Shown: positions 24,133 to 30,882 of the stretch, piece after piece
Numbering within the stretch: the stretch's first letter is position 1
Layout: every line of letters begins with the position of its first letter
Source: Rubrobacter aplysinae
Lineage (GTDB): Bacteria > Actinomycetota > Rubrobacteria > Rubrobacterales > Rubrobacteraceae
NCBI RefSeq assembly: GCF_001029505.1
Contig: NZ_LEKH01000020.1
Span: forward strand, 1-48,270
Reading direction: 5' to 3'
DNA length: 48,270 bases
The notes under the pieces: generated by a model
What the model saw: the letters and a program-made list of their open reading frames with translations, nothing else
Told to the model about the DNA's origin: nothing
Databases searched by the model: none
Position numbers and translations under genes: made by a program

Positions 24133-25470
24133 ATGCACTGCGTAATAATGTCGGGTGGCTCTCGGGGCGACGTACAGCCTTATGTTTCGCTAGGTCTCGG
24201 ACTAATTTCGGCGGGACATAAGGTTACGCTAGTGGCTCCTGGCGAGTTTGCGGATCTTATCCGAGGATATGGTCTCGGTTACCATCAGATGCCGATGGAC
24301 GCTAGGAGCTTAGTCGAGCAGCAACTGGAGACCGGAACGGCGAGCCCCTTGCAATTCATGCTCCGTTTGCGGCGCGCCGTCGGCTCCGCATTCAGAGAGA
24401 TAGCGGCCTGCTACGCGGAGGCGGCGATCGGGGCGGACGTGGTGATCTACTCACCGTTCGGGATTTTCGGTAGGGAGGCGGCAAAGGCGCTCGGGGTTCC
24501 GGTCGTCGGGGCGTTACCTGCACCGTTTTTGTGTGGAACCCAGTCTTATCAGCATTCCTTCTTTCCGATTCCGGCCGGTACATTAGGCTTTGGCAATGAG
24601 GCCTGGGACTCGTCTCCGGGGCTGTTGAGGCGCGCGTACAATTATCTGTCTTACCCTCTAATGAATCAGACCGGCTTTCAGATTATGAGGCCCGCGGTAA
24701 ATCATGGGCTCAAGACGGCCTCCGAGGTGGTGCCTGGGACAGAACCCTACTCTTTGAGAGGCCCGTTCTCGCACATAACTCACGGTCCCGAACCGGTGCT
24801 CCACGCCTATAGCCAGGCCGTGCTGCCGCAACCTCCGGAATGGAGTGCGAAGAATCTCCACGTGACCGGATACTGGCAGTTGGAAGAGCCGGAAGATTGG
24901 GAGCCTCCGAGGGAGTTACTCGAGTTCCTGGAGGCTGGTGAACCACCCGTATACGTAGGCTTCGGTAGCATGGATGGCGGAGGTGGGGAGGAGCTGACTA
25001 GTCTCATCGTCGAGGCGTTATCTTTAGCCGGACGCCGGGGGATACTGCTCTCCGGGTGGGGCGGCATTGGGACGGATGCTCGGGGTGGGCGTCTATCCGG
25101 ACTTCCAGACAACGTGTGCGTGGTAGACGAGGTGCCGCATAGCTGGCTTTTACCCCGAGTGGTGGCGGCCGTACATCATGGCGGTGCCGGTACGACTGCG
25201 GCTTCGCTCCGGGCCGGTATACCAACGGTGATAGTACCGTTTTTCGCGGACCAGAAGTTCTGGGGGGCGCGTGTAGCGGATCTTGGCGTAGGACCCACGC
25301 CAATCCCCCGTAAGCGGCTTTCCGCCGACAACCTCGCGGTCGCGATAGATCAAGCCGTCTCCGACTGGCGAATGAGAGATAAATCCCAGAGGTTGGGACG
25401 CACTCTGAAGGCCGAAGACGGGGTTGGAACCGCGGTCGAGTACATAGAACGACACGCTTTCGGCGTGTGA
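24133..25470 (+). CDS. GT1/MurG-like glycosyltransferase (UDP-sugar:lipid type), lower GC
   Basis: A 445-residue two-domain glycosyltransferase of the group containing sterol and macrolide glucosyltransferases. It opens with SGGSRGDVQPYVSLGLGLISAGH and has the nucleotide-sugar block VVAAVHHGGAGTTAASLRAGIPTVIVPFFADQKFWG (about 350-385). The acceptor could be a lipid, sterol-like or small hydrophobic compound. Compared with neighbours it is visibly lower in GC, with more TTA, CTA and GTA-type codons, suggesting recent transfer. The stop is followed by a strong hairpin. There is no ribosome site at the ATG. Confidence 0.9.
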   Translation: MHCVIMSGGSRGDVQPYVSLGLGLISAGHKVTLVAPGEFADLIRGYGLGYHQMPMDARSLVEQQLETGTASPLQFMLRLRRAVGSAFREIAACYAEAAIGADVVIYSPFGIFGREAAKALGVPVVGALPAPFLCGTQSYQHSFFPIPAGTLGFGNEAWDSSPGLLRRAYNYLSYPLMNQTGFQIMRPAVNHGLKTASEVVPGTEPYSLRGPFSHITHGPEPVLHAYSQAVLPQPPEWSAKNLHVTGYWQLEEPEDWEPPRELLEFLEAGEPPVYVGFGSMDGGGGEELTSLIVEALSLAGRRGILLSGWGGIGTDARGGRLSGLPDNVCVVDEVPHSWLLPRVVAAVHHGGAGTTAASLRAGIPTVIVPFFADQKFWGARVADLGVGPTPIPRKRLSADNLAVAIDQAVSDWRMRDKSQRLGRTLKAEDGVGTAVEYIERHAFGV

Positions 25471-25515
25471 TCCCGACAGGTTAGAGGTTATGAAACACGC
25501 CGCCAGGCACGAAAA

Positions 25516-25540
25516 GAGGGGACGCATTTCGCGTCCCCTC
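25516..25540 (-). terminator. Intrinsic terminator of glnA
   Basis: On the minus strand a 10-bp perfect stem (GAGGGGACGC with GCGTCCCCTC, five-base loop) is followed by CTTTTC. It lies 23 bases after the glnA stop. It probably also stops the convergent glycosyltransferase. Confidence 0.88.
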
Positions 25541-25562
25541 GCTGACCGCTGATAGCTAAACG

Positions 25563-26894
25563 CTACAGAACCGGCAGGTACTTCTCAAGCTCGTAGGGCG
25601 TGACCTGTATACGGTACTCCTCGAACTCGTCGCGCTTGAGCTGCATCAGGCGGGAGAAGGCGTGCTCCCCGAGAGCCTTCTGCAGTAGCTCCGAGCCCTC
25701 TGCCTCCTTTATGGCCTCTCCGAGGTCGGAGGGGAGGCTCTGGACTCCCATCTTCTCGCGCTCGGTGGCGGAGAGGTCGTAGAGGTTGCGCTCGTTGGGC
25801 TCGGGGAGCTCGTAGCCCTTCTCTATACCTTCCAGGCCGGCGTGCAGCAGGGCGGCGAAGGTGAGGTAGATGTTGGCCGAGGGGTCCGGGCAGCGGAGCT
25901 CCATGCGGGTCGCCTTCTCCTGGCCCGGGTGGAAGCCTGGCACGCGCACGAGCGAGGAGCGGTTCTGGCGGCTCCACGCGATGTAGACCGGGGCCTCGTA
26001 GCCCGGTACGAGCCGCTTGTAGGAGTTTACGTTCTGGGCGAAGATGATCGAGAGCTCCCGGGCGTGGCGTAGCTGACCCGCGATGAACGCCTGGGCCTCC
26101 TTGGAGAGGTAACCCTTCTCGTTGGGGTCGAAGAAGGCGTTCTTGCCGCCGGAGAACAGGCTCTGGTGGGTGTGCATGCCGGAGCCGTTCTGGTCCCGCA
26201 GGGGCTTTGGCATGAAGGTGGCGTATACGCCGTGACGGGTCGCCACCTCCTTTACTATGGTCTTGTAGGTCTGGACGTTGTCGGCCATGTTCAGGGCCTC
26301 GTCGAAGCGGAGGTCGATCTCGTGCTGCGAGATGCCGACCTCGTGGTGGGAGTACTCTACGCGCAGGCCCATCTGCTCCAGCGAGAGCACCGTGTCGCGC
26401 CTGAGGGGCGTGGCCGCGTCGAGGGTGGTGAGGTCGAAGTACGTGCCGTAGTCCAGCGGCTCGGTCGAGGTGGAGTCCTTGAAGTAGAAGAACTCGAGCT
26501 CCGGGCCGACGTTGAAGGTGTCGTAGCCCATCTCCCGGGCCCGGTCGAGCGCGCGCCGCAGGATATGCCGCGGGTCGCCGACGTAGGGGTCGCCGTCCGG
26601 GGTCTGCACGTCGCAGAACATGCGGGCCACGCGGTTCTCCTCCGGGCTCCAGGGGAAGACCTGGAAGGTCGAGGGGTCGGGCATGGCGATCATGTCCGAC
26701 TCCTCGATGTCGTTGTAGCCCGTTATGGAGGAGCCGTCGAAGCCGGCACCGCCCTCCAGGGCGTCCTCAAGCTCGCTCACGGTGAGCGCGAAGCTCTTTA
26801 GCGTGCCCAGGATATCCGTGAACCACAGGCGGATGAACTTTACGTCCTCGTCTTTGGCCTGCTTTAGCACGTCCTCTTTGGTCTTCGTGGCCAA
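25563..26894 (-). CDS. glnA: Glutamine synthetase, type I
   Basis: Makes glutamine from glutamate, ammonia and ATP; a dodecamer in the cytoplasm. It is 443 residues, the short GSI-alpha length, and lacks the insertion of GSI-beta enzymes. Signatures: the latch and N-terminal FDGSSITGYNDIEESDM, metal ligands in VGPELEFFYF and EVGISQHEIDLRF, PKPLRDQNGSGMHTHQSL, and RMELRCPDPSANIYL. The NLYDL segment where adenylylation would occur is present (ERNLYDLSATERE), but the surroundings differ from the GSI-beta consensus, so adenylylation is uncertain. Feedback inhibition is more usual for this form. The TTG start has AGGAGGG four bases upstream. Confidence 0.97.
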   Translation of the reverse strand: MATKTKEDVLKQAKDEDVKFIRLWFTDILGTLKSFALTVSELEDALEGGAGFDGSSITGYNDIEESDMIAMPDPSTFQVFPWSPEENRVARMFCDVQTPDGDPYVGDPRHILRRALDRAREMGYDTFNVGPELEFFYFKDSTSTEPLDYGTYFDLTTLDAATPLRRDTVLSLEQMGLRVEYSHHEVGISQHEIDLRFDEALNMADNVQTYKTIVKEVATRHGVYATFMPKPLRDQNGSGMHTHQSLFSGGKNAFFDPNEKGYLSKEAQAFIAGQLRHARELSIIFAQNVNSYKRLVPGYEAPVYIAWSRQNRSSLVRVPGFHPGQEKATRMELRCPDPSANIYLTFAALLHAGLEGIEKGYELPEPNERNLYDLSATEREKMGVQSLPSDLGEAIKEAEGSELLQKALGEHAFSRLMQLKRDEFEEYRIQVTPYELEKYLPVL

Positions 26895-26990
26895 GCCACC
26901 CTCCTATCTTCGTCTTTACCTAATGTGCTCCCGCCGGCCGCGAATGACTAGAAAACGGCCCGGCGGGGAATGTCACTACGGCACACCGGC

Positions 26991-26996
26991 TATAAT
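26991..26996 (+). promoter_or_regulatory. Consensus -10 TATAAT with long leader
   Basis: A perfect TATAAT stands 155 bases before the GTG at 27152. No consensus -35 is evident. The leader holds two copies of CCAGGGTGC (27037-27045 and 27118-27126), and ACCCT at 27132-27136 could pair with the AGGGT of either copy. Confidence 0.5.
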
Positions 26997-27151
26997 AGGG
27001 AGGCGACGGCCCACTGCATATGGCCCGGTGTCTAATCCAGGGTGCCGGGAGCGATGGCATTTTTGGCCTTGTGTACAAACGGCCCGGGTGCGGAGAGTGT
27101 GGAGAGCGCACGGAGCGCCAGGGTGCAGAGAACCCTAGCTTAAGGGGAGAT

Positions 27152-28174
27152 GTGAGCGACATGCCGGAGAATCAGTCCGGGGGGCGCCGTAGGGGTGGTC
27201 CCCTAGGCGAAGAAGCAGAGGAAACGAAGCGGTCCGAGACCCGCCGCGAGCAGGGGAGCGGCGAGCCGGAGCAGGACGCGACCCAGCGGATACCGACCGA
27301 TGACGCCACGCAACGCATCCCGACCGACGACGCGACCCGGCAGATCTCGACCGAGGAGCGGGGCGGCTCCCGGGGGCGGGGTGGATCCTCTGGCTCAGCT
27401 CGCTCCGGGGGATCGGACGGCTCCGCGGGCCGGGATCGTTCCAGCGACACCCAGGAGTTCGAGATCCCCCCGAAAAGGTCCTCCCAGAAGCAGGAGGAGG
27501 GGAAGAGAAAGGGACGCGCGCCCGGCCCCTCTGGAGAGGGGAGCGGCCGCCGGAGCGCCGCATCCGCCGCCTCTGAAGGCTCTGGCGGATACGGGGGCTA
27601 CTCCACCGGCTACAGCGACGTCCTGAGAGACAGGGAAGAGTACCTGCGCGACATCTACGGCGGCGTGGACTGGCTGGCGAGCTTCGTGGGGTTCATCTTC
27701 ACCCTGCTGTTCGCCGGCCTGCTCGGTGTCGGGGCCGCCATTTTCCTGCTCGTGCCGCTCGGGCTCGGGGATAGCCTCGGGGGCGGCCAGCTCACCTCGA
27801 CCGCGATCACGGGCTTCGCCATAATAGCCGCGGCGGGTTTCTTCTCCTTTCTGTTCGGCGGGTACATCTCCGGGCGCATGGCCCGTTACGACGGCGGACG
27901 TAACGGCGCGATGGTCCTGCTGTGGACGGTTCTCGTCGCGGCGCTGCTACTGGTCTTGAGCGGCGTTCTGGGACAGGCGATCTCGGGCACCCTCACGGGG
28001 GATGTGGTCGGAGAGGCCCTGAGCTTTGGCGATACGGCGGTGGATCTCATCAGCGGCCTCGGCGTCTCCGGGGCTGTGGTCTCGGGTGGCGTGATCCTCG
28101 CCGCCCTCCTGGGCGGGATGCTTGGCGGGCGGCTCGGCAGCCGCTACCACCGGGAGATAGACTACACGCCCTAG
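27152..28174 (+). CDS. Membrane protein with disordered cytoplasmic N-terminus and TxxI repeats
   Basis: A 340-residue protein in two parts. The first 150 or so residues are hydrophilic and low-complexity (Arg, Ser, Gly, Glu), with three 9-residue repeats of the form DATQRIPTD at 42-68. Each has a Thr-x-x-Ile motif, the usual docking pattern for FHA domains once Thr is phosphorylated. The second part has four membrane segments (FVGFIFTLLFAGLLG, ITGFAIIAAAGFFSFLFGG, GAMVLLWTVLVAALLLVLSG, GVILAALLGGMLGGRLG). I do not recognise a named family. The GTG at 27152 follows AAGGGGAG closely; the ATG at 27161 is also possible. Kinase regulation is inference. Confidence 0.8.
   Translation: MSDMPENQSGGRRRGGPLGEEAEETKRSETRREQGSGEPEQDATQRIPTDDATQRIPTDDATRQISTEERGGSRGRGGSSGSARSGGSDGSAGRDRSSDTQEFEIPPKRSSQKQEEGKRKGRAPGPSGEGSGRRSAASAASEGSGGYGGYSTGYSDVLRDREEYLRDIYGGVDWLASFVGFIFTLLFAGLLGVGAAIFLLVPLGLGDSLGGGQLTSTAITGFAIIAAAGFFSFLFGGYISGRMARYDGGRNGAMVLLWTVLVAALLLVLSGVLGQAISGTLTGDVVGEALSFGDTAVDLISGLGVSGAVVSGGVILAALLGGMLGGRLGSRYHREIDYTP
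27275..27355 (+). repeat. Three 27-bp in-frame tandem repeats
   Basis: Units at 27275-27301, 27302-27328 and 27329-27355 encode DATQRIPTD, DATQRIPTD and DATRQISTE. Confidence 0.9.
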
Positions 28175-28219
28175 CCGGGGATTGAGTGGCTGGCGGGAGC
28201 CGGCCAGAGAGGAGACGTT

Positions 28220-28369
28220 TTGAGGAAGAGCTACATAATACTGAAGCTGTTACAGAATCAGCGCGCCCGCAAGATCGCCCTGCAGGCCGTGAAGAGCCCG
28301 ACCATGCGCCGGGCCGTTACGCGCGGCGTCAAGCACCAGTTGAGGCGCAGGCTACGCGGTAGAAGCTAG
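28220..28369 (+). CDS. Very small basic protein
   Basis: A 49-residue open frame, LRKSYIILKLLQNQRARK onward, ending RRRLRGRS. It is strongly basic, with Arg and Lys through the whole length, and could be an amphipathic helix that binds membrane or nucleic acid. AGGAG sits five bases before the TTG, a good ribosome site. It follows the multi-span membrane gene by 45 bases on the same strand. There is no family assignment. Translation is supported by the ribosome site and lack of any competing frame. Confidence 0.6.
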   Translation: MRKSYIILKLLQNQRARKIALQAVKSPTMRRAVTRGVKHQLRRRLRGRS

Positions 28370-28482
28370 GTGCGCACCCGCGGTTTGGCGTGCCGGGTGT
28401 CGGGGTAAGGGCGGAGATGAATGAAGAAAAGGGGCCGACTAACCGCGGCCTCCTGGAGAACACTTTCCCAAAGGAGTAAGAG

Positions 28483-28641
28483 TTGGACATACTACGTCTC
28501 ATACTTTCGATAATCATACCGCCGCTTGGAGTATTCTTGCAGGTTGGACTGGGAGGCCAGTTCTGGCTCAACGTCGTGCTAACGATCCTGGGGTATTTCC
28601 CCGGCCTCATACACGCCGTATACATAATCTTTACCCGGTAG
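28483..28641 (+). CDS. YqaE/Pmp3-family small membrane protein
   Basis: A 52-residue double-span membrane protein of the Pmp3/UPF0057 family, linked in other organisms to salt and membrane-potential stress. The match runs the full length: ILSIIIPPLGVFLQVGLG, then FWLNVVLTILGYFPGLIHAVYII. The conserved IPPLGVFL and LGYFPGLIHA blocks are intact. The TTG start has AAGGAG six bases upstream. An 8-bp inverted repeat, CCGCGGTT (28378-28385) with AACCGCGG (28441-28448), lies upstream. Confidence 0.9.
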   Translation: MDILRLILSIIIPPLGVFLQVGLGGQFWLNVVLTILGYFPGLIHAVYIIFTR

Positions 28642-28655
28642 CCGGGCCTTAATAC

Positions 28656-29753
28656 TCAACCGGGGAGACTATGGAGCAGCGCGAGCGCCTCTCCACCATC
28701 GAGTGAGGTCCTGGCGCGCTCCAGAGGCTCTATTAGCATATCCTCTAGTGGTGGGGAGCCCGGCGTATCTCCGCCCGACATCCAGATCCTGAGGGCGGCG
28801 TTGTACAGGACCAGGTCCCGTAGAGGCCCCGGCTCTCCTTCCAGTAAGGCCCGCGCCGAATGTTCGTCCGTCTCTGCCGGCGGCGGAAGCTCGGAGCGCG
28901 GAACTTTCCCGAGGCCGAGCCTCTGCGGAGAAACGACGGTTTCCCGGATCTTCTCGCCTTCTATTACTACGAGAGCCGAGGTACCGTCCAGCGGGGCCTC
29001 GTCGGAGCCCTCTATCGCTTGGAATACGAGCGCCCGCTCCACGCCGAGTTGCACGAGGGCCCGCGGCATTGTCTCCAGGAAGGGTTGGCGGTGGGTCATG
29101 CCGACCATCATCGCCGAGCCCGTCACCGGGGAGACGAGCTTCTCGGAGACGTTGAGCGCCGTGCGCCGCGCCATCTCGCGCCGGAGCTGCAGCAGGCCGT
29201 GCAGCTCCGGCAGGTAGTGGGCGAGGCTCGTCGCCGCGAAGCCGCTCCTTGCGAGTGACTCGCCGGCCTCCTCGACCGTCTGCGGCACGCGGACTCCTAG
29301 CTTCCGTAACGTTCCGAAATTGGTGTAGCCCTCTTTTGGCGGCACGTCCTCGGAGCCGACGATGATGATGCGCGCGCCGGCGGCGGCCGCTACCAGCGAG
29401 GAGGCCGCGCCGAGGTTCAGGGTGCGCAGCTTGCCGTCGAAGCCGCCGGTGACGGTGAGCACCGGCTCCGGCGGCGCGGGTACCCGCCGCAAGAAGGAGC
29501 GCATGGCGCGGGAGGTGGCGGCGAGCTCGGAGGCGCTGTTGCCCTTGGCGCGCCCGACCATGAGAAAGCTCGCGGCCTGCGCCGGGCTGGCGACCCCGGC
29601 CAGCACCAGCTCCATCGCCTCCCGGCAGAGCTCCGGATCCAGGTCGGCCAGGCTGTCCGGACCGCGGGCGAGCGCCTTGAGGTACGGGGCGAACTCCCGC
29701 CAGCCCTCCGCGCTCCGGGTCTCGTCCGTCTCCCGCGCGGCTCCTGCGCCCAA
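28656..29753 (-). CDS. Anthranilate phosphoribosyltransferase-like protein (TrpD2/YbiB type)
   Basis: A 365-residue protein with the glycosyltransferase family 3 fold. The N-terminal helical domain (LDPELCREAMELVLAGVASPAQAASFLMVGRAKGNSASEL) and the phosphoribosyl part are recognisable. The key PRPP loop of true TrpD, GTGGD, is TGGFDG here, and the following NxST motif is NLGAAS. This points to the TrpD2/YbiB group, which binds DNA and is not shown to make tryptophan. No trp gene is nearby. The start is a TTG without a clear ribosome site; the first 15 residues may be spurious. Confidence 0.82.
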   Translation of the reverse strand: MGAGAARETDETRSAEGWREFAPYLKALARGPDSLADLDPELCREAMELVLAGVASPAQAASFLMVGRAKGNSASELAATSRAMRSFLRRVPAPPEPVLTVTGGFDGKLRTLNLGAASSLVAAAAGARIIIVGSEDVPPKEGYTNFGTLRKLGVRVPQTVEEAGESLARSGFAATSLAHYLPELHGLLQLRREMARRTALNVSEKLVSPVTGSAMMVGMTHRQPFLETMPRALVQLGVERALVFQAIEGSDEAPLDGTSALVVIEGEKIRETVVSPQRLGLGKVPRSELPPPAETDEHSARALLEGEPGPLRDLVLYNAALRIWMSGGDTPGSPPLEDMLIEPLERARTSLDGGEALALLHSLPG

Positions 29754-29959
29754 ATGACTCTACGCTCTGTTTAGAGGATCTGGAAAACTAGCGTCCACGA
29801 GGAATATATTATCGCGGACCTCTGCCGGGGAAGCGAGCGCCCGGAGGATCCGCCTGTAAGCGGGCCCCGGGCTGTGACCGCTACCCTACCTCGACCGCAC
29901 CGTCCCGCACTGTCACGGCCATCCGCTGCCTTCGCGTTAACGGGCGGGCCGCCGGCCTA

Positions 29960-30199
29960 TCAGGCGCGGTCCTGTATCGCGCCCGCGCCCGCCGCCTCCG
30001 CGCAGTGGGCGCAGCAGTAAGGCTGGCCTCCGGCCTCGACGCCGTGGCCCACGATTCGGACGCCACAGTGCGAGCAGGTGGGGGATAGGGCGTGTATGGC
30101 GCACTCGAAGCTGTCGAAGAAGCGCCCCTCTGACACGCCGGGCGTCCTCACCTCGAAAGCCTTGTCGTAATCGTTGCCGCAGACCTCGCAACGGGCCAT
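29960..30199 (-). CDS. Small zinc-ribbon, metallothionein-like protein
   Basis: A 79-residue protein with three Cys/His clusters: CEVCGNDYDKAF, FDSFECAIHALSPTCSHCGVRIVGHG, and PYCCAHCA. It matches a small bacterial family annotated as metallothionein- or zinc-ribbon-like, with conserved FDSFECAIHAL. It should bind one or two zinc ions; the cellular role is not known. The ATG has a good GGAGGTGAG ribosome site. It is not close enough to any neighbour to infer an operon. Confidence 0.88.
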   Translation of the reverse strand: MARCEVCGNDYDKAFEVRTPGVSEGRFFDSFECAIHALSPTCSHCGVRIVGHGVEAGGQPYCCAHCAEAAGAGAIQDRA

Positions 30200-30376
30200 C
30201 GTCTCACCTCCGGTAAGCTTGAACTCCGGTCATCCCGAGCACCTTGCAAGATGCCCTACTAGCGTGCGGTTACCCGTCGCCGGGGCCGGCTAAACGGTCA
30301 TTTACGGTCATTGACTCTCTGTATAACTCCCGTGTAAGGCTTCCTGGGGTTCTACAGTGGGATTCGCCTAAAGCTA

Positions 30377-30420
30377 GAGAGCGGGTAGAGAGGCGAGCTA
30401 CGACTCCCCGGCCCGCTCTC
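30377..30420 (-). terminator. Probable terminator of dodecin
   Basis: GAGAGCGGG (30377-30385) pairs with CCCGCTCTC (30412-30420). It lies just after the dodecin stop on the minus strand. The loop is long (26 bases) and the T-run after the stem is broken, so support is moderate. Confidence 0.45.
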
Positions 30421-30438
30421 CAGTAGATAGGCTAGAAG

Positions 30439-30642
30439 CTAGCCTTCGAGAACGAAGGTGATCATGAGGTTCACCTTGTAGCCCGTTATCTGCCCGTTCT
30501 CGATGAGCACGTTCTGGTCCTTTACCCAGGCGCTCTCGACGTTGCGGAGGGTCTGGTTAGCCCTGTCTATGGCCTCCTTGATGGCGTCCTCGAACCCGCT
30601 CTGCGAGGTCGCGCTCAACTCGGTTACCCTGGCGACGCTCAT
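30439..30642 (-). CDS. Dodecin-family flavin-binding protein
   Basis: A 67-residue dodecin, which assembles into a hollow dodecamer that stores riboflavin, FMN or related flavins. The match is full length: ELSATSQSGFEDAIKEAIDRANQTLRNVESAWV then GQITGYKVNLMITFVLEG. The aromatic Trp that stacks on the flavin is present (ESAWVKDQ), and the Gln of GQI is the usual flavin contact. The ATG is preceded by AAAGGAG. It is a single-gene unit. Confidence 0.93.
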   Translation of the reverse strand: MSVARVTELSATSQSGFEDAIKEAIDRANQTLRNVESAWVKDQNVLIENGQITGYKVNLMITFVLEG

Positions 30643-30763
30643 ACGGTCTCCTTTCCCTAGCTTTCTACTAACTTCATCCTACCCGTGTGGAACGCTGTGA
30701 AACCTGACGAAACGTGACGGAGCCCTGCTCCGGGCGGCCTCCGCTCTCGCGGGCGCGGGCCAC

Positions 30764-30810
30764 GTAGCATGTAAAGAGTGCTTGTAGCATATACAATATT
30801 TTGATTGTAT
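30764..30810 (+). promoter_or_regulatory. AT-rich regulatory region of the CheB-CheR gene
   Basis: GTAGCAT occurs at 30764-30770 and 30784-30790, 20 bases apart (about two helix turns). It is followed by ATACAAT (30791-30797) and its inverted partner ATTGTAT (30804-30810), a perfect 7-6-7 palindrome. TACAAT inside the first arm could serve as -10. This block is strikingly AT-rich for the region. Confidence 0.6.
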
Positions 30811-30882
30811 GCTGGTTATGATGGCTGCCGCGGGGCTCGTGCGGAGCGGGCTGCCGGGAGCGATTGGCGGGAGAGGGAGATC

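Noticed and set aside
30244-30426. Short plus-strand frame between the zinc-ribbon gene and dodecin
   Set aside because: Sixty codons, no ribosome site, no codon bias, and it covers the dodecin terminator region.
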